From: Xanthoparmelia taractica | Taxonomy: Eukaryota; Ascomycota; Lecanoromycetes; Lecanorales; Parmeliaceae | Direction: 5' to 3' | Assembly: GCA_033085395.1 (NCBI GenBank) | Contig: JANQBS010000312.1 | Span: forward strand, 1-41,273 | Length of the DNA: 41,273 nucleotides | Shown here: positions 31,150 to 41,273 of the stretch, piece after piece | Layout: every line of letters starts with the position of its first letter | How positions within the stretch are numbered: the stretch's first letter is position 1 | The notes under the pieces: model-generated | What the model was told of the DNA's origin: nothing | Seen by the model: the letters and a program-made list of their open reading frames with translations, nothing else | Databases searched by the model: none | Position numbers and translations under genes: made by a program

Positions 31150-34100
31150 TACTACGTGATAAGATCTCTATCTTTTCGAATAACTCGCTTATTAAGAATT
31201 CGCTCTATTTCCCAGAACTTATACTTATTAATATCTTCTTTTATATATATACTATCTAACTAATTAGAAATAGAACGACTATATAAGTTAGAGTTAGAAG
31301 TAGAAATAGACTTTAGTTGAATAATGCTAAAGATTAAATATATATTTTAATACTCTAAGATAGCTAATTTATAAGCCTATTTATCGACTTTCTATAATAT
31401 CTCGAATAAATCAATATACTACTAAGATAGCTTGATAATAATAATAGTAGTAATAGAAATAAAATAGTCTTTATGTAGTTATAAGTAAGTTCAATCGCTC
31501 TACTTAAGAAATATTAATTAATGCTTTTTATTATAGTGATATTTTTAATTTACCTAAGCAAATAAGATAATATTAGCTATTTAAATACGGGCAATAATAG
31601 ACTATAATAGAGATGTAGTGATTTCTCTAAGTAGATTAAGTAATCTATTAGATTAAAATTTATAAGTTAATTCGTTGAGAGTTTTATTATTAATTATAAT
31701 TAAGATCGAGTTATTAAATAGAGCTTATATTTATAAGAGAATTAACGATTAAAGAGCGAAATTCTATATAATATATAGATAAAATCGTAATGCTATTTTC
31801 GCTATTTAATTAATTCTCTCGCTACTTCTATTCGTCTAAAATAATAAATAATTAAATAAAGTAAGTTTATTCTAAGCTTTTTAAAGAGCTTCGATTAAAG
31901 CTTAGAAAGAAACTTTCTATTACAATTCGTGAGTAAAATCCTTGAGATTTCTTAGTTTATAATATTAAGTCTATTAAGTAATATAATAGCTTATTAAACG
32001 ACGAAGTAATTCTTTTTACTAGACACGAAAGTTATCTTCTTTATAAACTTATTTATTATAAAAAGAATAATATCGAACTCTTTATTTATTAATTTTAAAA
32101 ATATTAGTATAAAATTTAGAATAAGTATATAAAACGATATTAACGAAGACTTAATTAACTATAAAGAGTTATAAGAACGATATTAGCGTGTTTAAAGAAT
32201 AAGATATTAAGAATAAAATCTAATATATTATTAAAGAGATTTAATTAATTTATATATATATTAGATATTTAAAATCTTCTTATAAGACTTCTCAAATCTT
32301 AAATAATTATCTTGTAAGGGGTTGGTTCGCTGGCGCTCAGCAAGCGGCCTAATCAATATAAGAGACGTATAGTCGATACGATGGTGATTCCTTTATTAGG
32401 TACTAAGTCCTAGTAGAACTAATCTCTAAGGAACACGAAAACCCTAGGGCATGCGAAGAAGACATATGACCGCCAAGGCCCCGCCATGACCCCGCAATGG
32501 ACCCTGAACCCATGAGTAGTCGGCGCCAAGGCGCATGCAGCGCTAGGCCTAACATATCTTTATAAGCTATTTCAAGAATAATTTTAATTATACTTTAAGA
32601 TATATAAAGACGCTATACGCCGATAAGCTTACTAATATAAAAGAAAAGATTTTAATATTTTTATATAATATCTATATATCTATCACGAACGAAAGAAAGA
32701 TTAATAACGTTCTCGTTAATATTCTTATTCTTAGTTATTAAAGTAGAGATTCTAATATAAAATAAGTTTATTTTATAATTATCTTCGAGATCTTTAAGAA
32801 ACGTAGAATTTATTTTTATAAATATAATAGTAAAGAGAATATTTAGCTTATTATACTTATTAGAAAGAAGTATATTATTTATATTAATAAGTCTTAAAAG
32901 TGTATTAAAAACGATATGCTCTTTTCTAGGCTTATATCGAATATTAAGACGAAATTATCTAAGAAATTAAGAAGCTTTAATAAGGCGAACGTTTATTCTT
33001 ATAATAAAATTCGTTGAAGTAATATATAATTATTTTATGATATTTAAAATAATAGAATAATTTATTTAAATAATAGTAATATACTTCGAAGAGTCTATTA
33101 GATACCTTATCTTCTTAAATATCTAGACGAAGTCTATTACTTCTAGCTCTATCGGCTAATAATTCTTCTTAGTCTAAGTTAGATCTCGAGAAAGAAATAT
33201 AATTATTTAAATTATAATGCGTGGAGACTATTTTAATCTCGAGTTAAAATTAAATTCTTCGTTCTTAATATAAAAAACTTGTGCTTTAAAATTAAATTCT
33301 TTTAAAATATTTAAATTCACTTAAATTAATCTATTGAAATCGTAATAAATAAATATAGAAGATTAAGATAATACTATTTATAGACTATTAAAATTAACCT
33401 TTTTTGTCTTATTTAATAAAGATAATTTAAAGCGAAAAGAATATATATAGCGGGAATTATCTTTTAACGAAGCTTTCTTTAAAAGTCTTATCTTGAGATT
33501 CTATAAAGGTGCTATAAATTATATATAATAATAGACTAAGCTGCGAAGATAGTCTATTAGATTAAGATAATGCTTTAAATCTTTAAGAGTTACGAAGTAA
33601 TTTAGCTTAATAATCGCTTTAAGTTTATTATCTATAGTAGCTATTCTTAAAGAATTAATATATCGATTAAGTAAATCAATATTTGAGTATCTTAAAAAGA
33701 TCTTTTTAGGGGCGATTGAAATATTATACTTAATTAGAAGTTAAAAAAGTCTTCTTAAATAATAGATATGCTTAGAGAAGCTATTAGATTTAATAATATT
33801 ATTATTAATATAGACCTATACGAAGTCTTTAAGAGCTCTTAGAATATAATTAATTCTTCTTTATACGTAGATAATTAAATTTATATATTTCATGATTAAA
33901 ATATTAAATATTTTCTATTCTCGATATGTGATTACTATAAGTATATATCGAAAGTCGAGATATATAAGTCATTGATAGAAGAATAATACTATATTTAGCA
34001 CTACTAAATGCGTATAATCAAGTAGTTTTAAGATAATATCTAATTAAAGAGACACGAGATAGACGTCTAATATAATGAGATCGTTTAGATCTCGAATATT

Positions 34101-35200
34101 AATTATAGCCCTATCTTTTCTTTTATTATTTAATAGAGTTTTTCAAATAACGAAGATAGAATAGCTAAACGAAGTTGACTATTTTGTGTATTTTAGACGA
34201 TCTTGCTACTAAAGAATATTAAAGATTTTATTAATTATTATCTTATCTATTAGCTCGAGAGGATAGACCTTCGCTCTCTTATTATTAAATAGTCTTAATT
34301 ATTAATTATCTCGAAGAGAAAGCTTTATTTATTTATTCTATAACACTTTAATAAAATCTTTATTCTTTTATAAAGATAGAAACTTATTAACTAAGTTAGT
34401 TAATTGCTACCTTTTTAACTTATTTCTAGAGATTATCACACTATTAGAAAGCTTTAATTTCGTTTATATAGAGATATTAATCGAAATATAATTAATTAAA
34501 GACGAAAAACTAGTAGCTAAACTTATTATTATAATCGCGGCGAAAGTGACTATTTTCTTTACTTAACTCGAGGAAGATTTATAATATTCTTCTATAGTAA
34601 AGAAAACGTTTTTATAGTCGACTTCTTATAGTATTCTTAGATATAATTTCTTAGAAATTTATATAGTATAATTAGTTTTATTTTTAACTATTATATCGAT
34701 AATATTAGCATTAATTATATAAGTATATATAATTAAATTATACTATTTTATAGATTCGAAAATAAAGTCTCTATTAGATAGATTCTTAGGCGTAATAATA
34801 GATAGAATTTATTATACTCTCGATGTAATAATAAGTGCTTTTTATACTCAAATTAATCGTTTTATGTACTAATCGATATTGTAAGTTATAATTTTAATAA
34901 TAATATTACAACTACTAATACGAGTCTCGTTTTTACTTATATTAAGTATAATTTTCTCCGATCTTATAATATTATTTTGTATTAGTAGATTTGCCTTTAA
35001 ATTATTAATTAAATAAATCTCTCTTATAATATAAGTAAAAGTCTTATTATTATTCTTTTTAAGACCTAAGAGATATATAAGAATAAGCATATATTTATTA
35101 GTATTATACATTATAGAATTAAGTTCTTTAATACGTAGATAATATAATATCTTTCTAATTTCTATATTAGATAGAAGAGATAAAAGCTATTACTTATCGA
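31150..35200 (-). pseudogene. Ty3/Gypsy retrotransposon pol relic, minus strand
   Basis: Minus-strand reading through stops gives the Gypsy domain order. The protease-end stretch at 34869-35111 reads YLINNLKANLLIQNNII. Reverse transcriptase follows: about 34040-34100 reads RDLNDLIILDVYLVSL, about 33785-33815 reads YINNNIIKS in place of the YVDDIVI catalytic box. The RT-RNase H connection lies about 33450-33650 (LKDLKHYLNLIDYLRSL). An integrase zinc-binding stretch runs about 32230-32600 and is interrupted by the solo LTR. The integrase core is about 31905-32130 (TNCNRKFLS in place of SDRDRKF), and a tail domain lies about 31340-31500. Catalytic Asp to Asn changes are typical of RIP. It is inactive. 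Confidence 0.82.
32313..32554. mobile_element. Unmutated solo LTR with 5-bp target duplication
   Basis: A 242-bp segment of normal base composition runs TGTAAGGGGTTGG to GGCCTAACA. It is bounded by the LTR-type TG..CA ends, with short imperfect inverted termini TGTAAGG / CCTAACA. TATCT flanks it on both sides (32308-32312 and 32555-32559), a perfect 5-bp duplication. It splits the integrase zinc-binding region of the surrounding RIPped Gypsy relic, which continues on both sides. Being free of RIP, it arrived later than the mutation of its host element, or it is too short to trigger RIP. Orientation is not determined. Confidence 0.82.
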
Positions 35201-37249
35201 TCAATATCATATTAGTCTCTAAGTTAGTATATTCTTTCTTATTCTTAGCTATATTTAATATAAATCGTAGTATAATATAAGCGTAATTTTAGTCAAGAAA
35301 GCTAAAATTAGTATTTAATTTAGCTTTATTCTTGAAGTCTATTTAAATAATTTTTATAATAAAATTATCGATATTCGTTTATATATTTGCTAGCGATTTA
35401 AATAGTGATTTAGACTAATATTCGGCTCGTAAATATTTGTGTAATTTCGACTTAAAAGAGAAAGCTAAATTATAATTCCTATAGTACGTTTAAATACTTA
35501 TAAATCTAGTAAAAGAATTATCATAATATTAATTATTTAATTTATTAAAATTATGATCTAACTGCTACTCTTAATAGTTATTATTTTTAATATTCTATTA
35601 AAGCGTATTTTCTTTCGCTTGACTAGGATTTTCTTACTTATTTTTAGTGATCGCTTCTGCTTGATAAGTAGTAATCTTAGATCTAAAATTCTACTAAAAT
35701 TATTAAAAATTTCCGATATTGTTTTAACTTTCGAATTTTCGATCTATCTAATCGAATTAATTTATTTATAATAGTCGATTCGTTAAATCTAATATATTTT
35801 ACTATTCTTTAGCTTATACGAAAGATCTTTAATTCGATAATCGTGAATCGTAGCGAGAATTTAATTAATAATCGTATTACTAAAAGTAATAAGTATTTTA
35901 ATTAAAGGAGTTAGAAGATCGAAATAATTACTATTAACGATACGGCTATTTATATTATTATTACTGCTATTTAAATAACTAAGAAATAAAATTAAATTAG
36001 TTTTATTAATCTTAACGAATTGAATTAAAAGCTAAAAAAAGATCTTGCTAAAATATATTCTCTAATATATTTCGATAGATATTTTCACGCTAATTCTACT
36101 AATTTTAATACTAATTTTAAGATCTTTAAGCGAATACTTAATATTACTATTAACGAGTATATAGCTTAAACCAAGCTATTTTCTTTATATTAAGTATTTG
36201 AATAAAGCTTACAATAATAGTAGCTAAACTTAGTGAATCGACAAAGACTCGTAGCTCTGGTACGATTCCTTAATAGGTAAATATTAACTAATTTTAAATA
36301 TTATTAATATTAGCTAATTTTGTATATTTAACAATTACTTGTATATAGCTAGCAAACTTACGACGCGCTCGAGTATCTATCAATGTATACTTTTCTATAG
36401 TTAGATTTGAGAGTGTTACATTCAATAATTTCTTGAATCTTATAAAGAGAGCTCTATATTATTCTTTTACTTTATTATCTTCTACTCGAAGATCTCTTCG
36501 TTTTAAATTTAATAGCTTTAAGATATATTAAGTAAGTATAGAATCACGAAAAGAAGTATTTATATTAATATAAATTATAGCTTCTTCTTTTATAGCTATT
36601 AAATTATGAATTCTTTTAATAAATAGAATTACATTGCGATAATAAACGTTCTTTCTATAAGGGCGAAAGCACTTAGCGTAGGCTAATAGAACTCGCTTAA
36701 CTCGCTTGCTAGACTATAAGCTACGTAGCAAGGGCGAGTATCTAATATACTTAGCGGGAGTCTTAAATATTCGCGAATTTCCATTTTCTTTCTTTCTTTC
36801 TTAGCTATTAGTTTACTTAATAATTTAAACGATTATTCTAGTATCTACGTTTCTTAATCTCGCTAATTATCTAACTATTATATAGCTTTATTAAAAAGAG
36901 ATCTTACTATTTTATAGTTCTAATAGCTTCGTTTATACGAAGTTATTTAATTAATTATAATAAGTAACTTGCGAGTTAATTCTATCAACTTGTAAAATAG
37001 AAACGTCTTATTATTAATTATTAGCGATGTTTTTAATTAAATAAACGAAGATAATAATTATAAAGACGACTCTCGTTAAAATACGTCTACTTTATAATTA
37101 AGTTATTAAGATATTAATTATAGTATCGATGCGAAATTTATTAATATTATCGGTGAAAATAATAATCAATAGAGTATCGCACCTAATAACTCTATATTAA
37201 TAAATGAAGATTCTTATTTCGTAGACTTAATATAGATTTAATGTTTTCG

Positions 37250-40200
37250 ACTCTTAGAGCTTAATATTAAGAAGTAATTAATTATCGAAAAACTTAAGTT
37301 AATCGAAATATAGAATATACGAGAATATTGTCGTGAGTATAGCGATAATTATTATCGCGATGCGAGTCGTAAGAAGATAAGCGTTATTAAAGTATCTAAT
37401 ACGCAATATCTTAATAATTATAACTCGGCGATTATATTTATTTAAGATTATAAGAATTATATCGTCTTAATATCTCGTATCGACTTTCGAATAAATAAAG
37501 AAAAGACTTATTAATCTTCTATTCTCTTAATTAATACTAAGGAATAAACTTAAAAGAATATATAAGATACTATATTACGTGATAACGAAGTATCTATTTA
37601 AGAGGAGTATAAGAAATAATACTTAAATTAAGTTCGTAACTTAATTATTAAGTTTTATAATATAGATTATTAGTTAACTAAAGTAATTATAAGAGACTCG
37701 CAATCGATTATAAGCTTTAATAACTATCTTATTACGCTATAATCGCAGCGAGATCGCTATATAATCGATATGAAATATATAGAAATTCTATAAGATAGAG
37801 TGATAGAGAAAACTTCTCTAGAAGTAATAAAGAAGATAACTTAATCTATTATTTATATTATATTATTATAGTAATATTAGAATATAGAGTAAAGACTACG
37901 AAGAATAAAAGAGTTATTTATTTTAGATAAGACTCGCTCTAGCGATAAGATAAGTAATTAAGAAAGTAATAATTAATAATATATAAAGTTTAAGAGATAA
38001 TATATTAAGAATTAAAAGAATTAAAAGAAGGGCTCGCTCTCTTCAATATCGTAAGATTTAAGACTTACGCGAATTAAACTCGAAGATAACAATTCTAATA
38101 TTAAGCATAGAAGATCTTTATTTAAGATTTAATGCTTCGATTATAAATAAATAAAATATTATAAAAATTTGTCTAAATATTTTAATTATATTATAAATAA
38201 TAAAATATATAATTAAAACTTTAATAAGGAAAAAGATAAAGTCTAATGCTCGTTGTTATAGTATTAAATACGTTATTTATTAAGCGGCGATCTCGCTCTT
38301 TATTATTAAAAGACGAAATTATTATATTAAGTAATAAGCGTGATATTATTACTTTAATAAATATAGGTAACGAGAAAATTTTTATATCGTAATTCTTTAT
38401 TAAGAAGATATAAGTTTTTAAGTCTAAGTATATATTAATTATAATACGTGTTATTAATAATTATTAAATATTCTTATATAAAATATATAATTTAATATTT
38501 AATTTCATAGATAGTTAAGAAAGAAAGTAAAAATAAATTTTAAAGATATATATCGTGAATATGCGAGAATACGATCTTATTCTTAATTTTTCTTAAATTT
38601 ATAATATTAATTCTAATATTTATTAACGCGAGTAATTTTAAATCTATGGCGATTTTCTTATAAATAATAAGAAGTAAGAGAATATCGCAATAATAGATAT
38701 CGAATAATTTACGTTATTAATTAATGTAATAATTACGTATAATCTAAGATAAGCATATATTGTATTCTTATATTAGATCTTATTCGAAAGTAGTGAGAAT
38801 AGCTACGATAAAGCTATGCGATATAACGTTATGTAGCTAGATAATCTTAGCGTGTCTAATTAATTAGAGTGCGTATTAGAAATCTTCTTAAAAGAGCTAT
38901 TTAATAGTCTCAATACGTATAATTAAATTAAGTATCTTATAGATCTACTATCTAATAAGCTATTTAAGAGCGATTCGATTTATAATATATCGTATAATAA
39001 GCTCGTAGCGATTAGAGATTATTTAAATAATACGCTTAAAAAGAAGTAAATTTAATTCTTAAGTAATTAAATTAATTTATTAATACTATTTATTAAGAAA
39101 ATAGATAATTCGTTATAACTTTATATCGATTATCGAGAATTTAACGAGATAATTATTAAGAATAATTACTTATTATCGCTATTTTTAGAAATCTTAAAAA
39201 AATTCGTATATGCGAAGTACTTTATTAAGATTAATATTTATAACGCGTATTATAAAATACGAGTGCGAAAGAAAGACGAGTAAAAAATCGTCTTTCGAAC
39301 TCGCTATAATTAGTTTGAGTATTAAATAATATCTTTTAATTTCGTAAATACTCTCGTAATCTTTTAAGTCTATATAAATAAAGTATTTAAATTATATATT
39401 AACGTCTTCTGCGTAATATATTTAAATAACGTATTAATTTATTTTAAGATAAAAGACTTATATTAAAAGTATATACGTAAGATACTACGTGCACTATTAA
39501 AGTATCGACTTTATACGAAATTATCGAAATATATTTTTAATTATAATAAGATTATTTTTTTAAGATTTATAATAAGTTAGCGTGATATCTAAATAAAGCT
39601 ATCGCGTATTAAGACTATTATTAAGTAATTCGAATTAAAGTTTACTAAGAATATATTAATCTTTCTAAGATTCGTAGATTTCTACTGATAATTCGTAAGA
39701 GATTTTTTATAAATAGCTATATTCTTAATTAATTTAATTTAAGAAATAAAGAAAAATATAATTAAAGTATCTTTTATATTTAATAAGAAAGCACGCGAGG
39801 CTTTTAAAACACTTAAGCGAATATTTATTATAATATTTATCTTAAATTATTATAATTAAGAAGTATCGTTTATTATGAAAATCGATACTTCTAAAGTAAA
39901 TATAAATAATATACTTAATTAGATAAATAAGAACGAATAATAATATTTTATTACGTTCTTTAGCTATAAGTTTAAAGAAATTAAGTCTCGCTAAAATATA
40001 TATAATAAAAAGTTATATATTGTTATATTAGACTTTAAGAATTAAAGATATTATTTATAAGATAATAAGTATTTTATTCGTGTAATCTCGAATTATAATA
40101 ATCTATGTTATTTTATAACGATAAAAGAGCTTAATACGAAGTAGATTCGCTAAGCTAAGAAATTAACTACGTTTAACTTTATAATTAAATATTATAAAAG

Positions 40201-41192
40201 AAAATTTAATTCTATAGATATATTATTAAAAAGATCTAATATTATCAAATCGAATAATAGTAAGAATAATAATAATAATTTTCTCTCTATCTTGCGAAAT
40301 AAACTTCGCAATTAAGAATATTAATCTAATTTATAAAAATATAAAAATATATCTATTATAATTAAACTTATAGTATTAACGAAGTAATTAAATAATATTA
40401 TCGTTATAGATACTTAAGTTATGAATTTAAATAAAAAAGTACTCGATAGATAAATACGTATTCTAGATATTATAATATTATCTTAATTTCTAATTTATTA
40501 GATTTTAAAATTAAAGAGATTTTATTTAAAATTACGAGAATTAATAATAATATAATTATTTAAGTTATAACGTAAGAACGCTTTTATTATAAATAAAGAG
40601 TAATATTAGAGATACGCTATTAAGTAGAATAAGCTTTCGAAATAAAAAATCGATAAGAATAAACTACTACGTTGTAATCTCGTAGTCTATATTCTTAATA
40701 ATTCTATTATAAAGAAAGAGATTCTTCGTATAAATTATAATAATTTTAATATTAGATATTTCTCGCGTAAGCGTATTAAAGAGAATATTAGATTTAAATA
40801 TTATTAATTAAGTATAATACTCGAAATAGTAGACTATATTCGTACTTGCCTCGATTGTTAGTGAGTGCGAGTTTATTATTATAAGTCTTATAGCGAGCTA
40901 GCGTTAATCTTATTAGACGACGTAAATTTAATTTATATTATAATAATAAACTTTATTATAGATTTATCACCTATGAGAAATTTTTATATTAATAAGATTT
41001 ATAATATTATCTTAATTTTAATAAATAAACTTATAAAGTACGTAATATATATAATAATTATAAAAGATCTAATAGTAGATAAACTTATTAATATTATATA
41101 ACGAGAGTTCGTGTTATTATGTGATATAATATATAATCTAATTTTAGATCGAGACTTATTATTTATAAATAAGTTCTAGATAACGCTATGTT
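37250..41192 (+). pseudogene. Ty3/Gypsy retrotransposon gag-pol relic, plus strand, truncated in integrase
   Basis: Plus-strand reading through stops shows several domains in order. A possible CCHC zinc knuckle lies about 38133-38175. A protease-like region is at about 38350-38650. Reverse transcriptase follows about 39110-39600 (LYIDYREFNEIIIKNNY, then YLNNVLIYF at 39419-39445 in place of YLDDVLIY). RNase H is about 39660-40160 (NKKAREAFKTLKRIF; FFSYKFKEIKSR). The integrase core is at 40865-41165 (INFIIDLSPMRNFY; LILDRDLLFINKF). It ends abruptly about 41192, before the last catalytic Glu, where unrelated sequence with the 24-bp motif begins. Its family differs from the minus-strand relic in sequence. 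Confidence 0.82.
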
Positions 41193-41196
41193 AATA

Positions 41197-41220
41197 CTAC
41201 GGGTCGGAAAGGTGTGGTAT
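41197..41220 (-). repeat. 24-bp motif, right copy (inverted partner at 55-78)
   Basis: Exact reverse complement of 55-78. It abuts the point where the plus-strand Gypsy integrase frame is lost (about 41192), so it probably lies at or near the end of an inserted or rearranged sequence. It is followed by a T-rich tract (41228-41273). Confidence 0.8.
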
Positions 41221-41273
41221 CTGTTGAACATAGTCGTTTTTAACTTTTTTTTAACTTTTTTTAAAAAATTATA

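Larger units (their letters stand above)
30131..41273. repeat. RIP-degraded AT-rich repeat block (right flank)
   Basis: It has the same dinucleotide signature as the left flank (CA/TG and CC/GG almost gone, CG kept), with frequent stops in all frames. Two decayed Ty3/Gypsy pol regions are recognisable (31150-35200 minus, 37250-41192 plus). One unmutated solo LTR is present (32313-32554). I could not assign 30131-31150 and 35700-37250; they probably hold LTR and gag remnants. Near the border TACTACTTAAT occurs twice (about 30183 and 30212). Confidence 0.88.

Noticed and set aside
34869..35111. 80-codon minus-strand ORF as a gene
   Set aside because: It is a stop-free piece of the decayed Gypsy protease region, not an independent gene.
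40865..41101. 78-codon plus-strand ORF as a gene
   Set aside because: It is a stop-free piece of the decayed Gypsy integrase core.
1..41273. CRISPR arrays, bacterial operons, riboswitches, rRNA genes
   Set aside because: None seen; the intron-rich genes and RIP pattern are fungal nuclear DNA.

Overview
The window looks like a piece of a filamentous ascomycete (Pezizomycotina) chromosome. The genes are split by many short introns (about 46-190 nt, mostly GT..AG with CTRAY-like branch sites). The flanks are extremely AT-rich with the signature of repeat-induced point mutation (RIP). I cannot place the organism more finely from sequence alone.

Layout. Positions 1 to about 3030 are a RIP-degraded block that holds a Tc1/mariner-type transposase relic (minus strand) and a small GC-richer insertion. 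Positions about 3.03-30.13 kb are a gene island with normal base composition. Positions about 30.13-41.27 kb are a second RIP block. It holds two decayed Ty3/Gypsy pol regions in opposite orientations (minus about 31.2-35.2 kb, plus about 37.2-41.2 kb) and one unmutated solo LTR nested in the first of them.

The island carries conserved housekeeping genes. In order they are: AOS1 (SUMO E1 subunit, +), translation elongation factor 1B gamma (-), mitochondrial ribosomal protein uS9m (+), a hAT transposon derivative, an unrecognised ORF (-), a conserved fungal protein of unknown function (+), calcineurin B (-), EPL1 of the NuA4 acetyltransferase (+), a RKM4/SETD6-type SET lysine methyltransferase (-), KAE1 of the KEOPS tRNA t6A complex (+), the SNF1/AMPK beta subunit (-), a small membrane protein (+), the splicing factor BUD31 (-), the complex I 14.8 kDa LYR subunit (+), and RPC19, shared by RNA polymerases I and III (-). 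Exon models were built by hand so that reading frames close and protein-family motifs are restored. The frames of all thirteen recognised spliced genes close exactly.

The genes do not form one pathway, but they alternate strand perfectly along the island, so every gap between neighbours is either a shared divergent promoter or a convergent 3' end. I did not find an obviously new biological system. The most interesting points are the strand alternation, the intact (non-RIPped) solo LTR with its target duplication inside a RIP-destroyed retroelement, a 24-bp sequence repeated exactly in inverted orientation near both window ends, a hAT derivative that keeps only an intact dimerisation-domain ORF, and several micro-exons.
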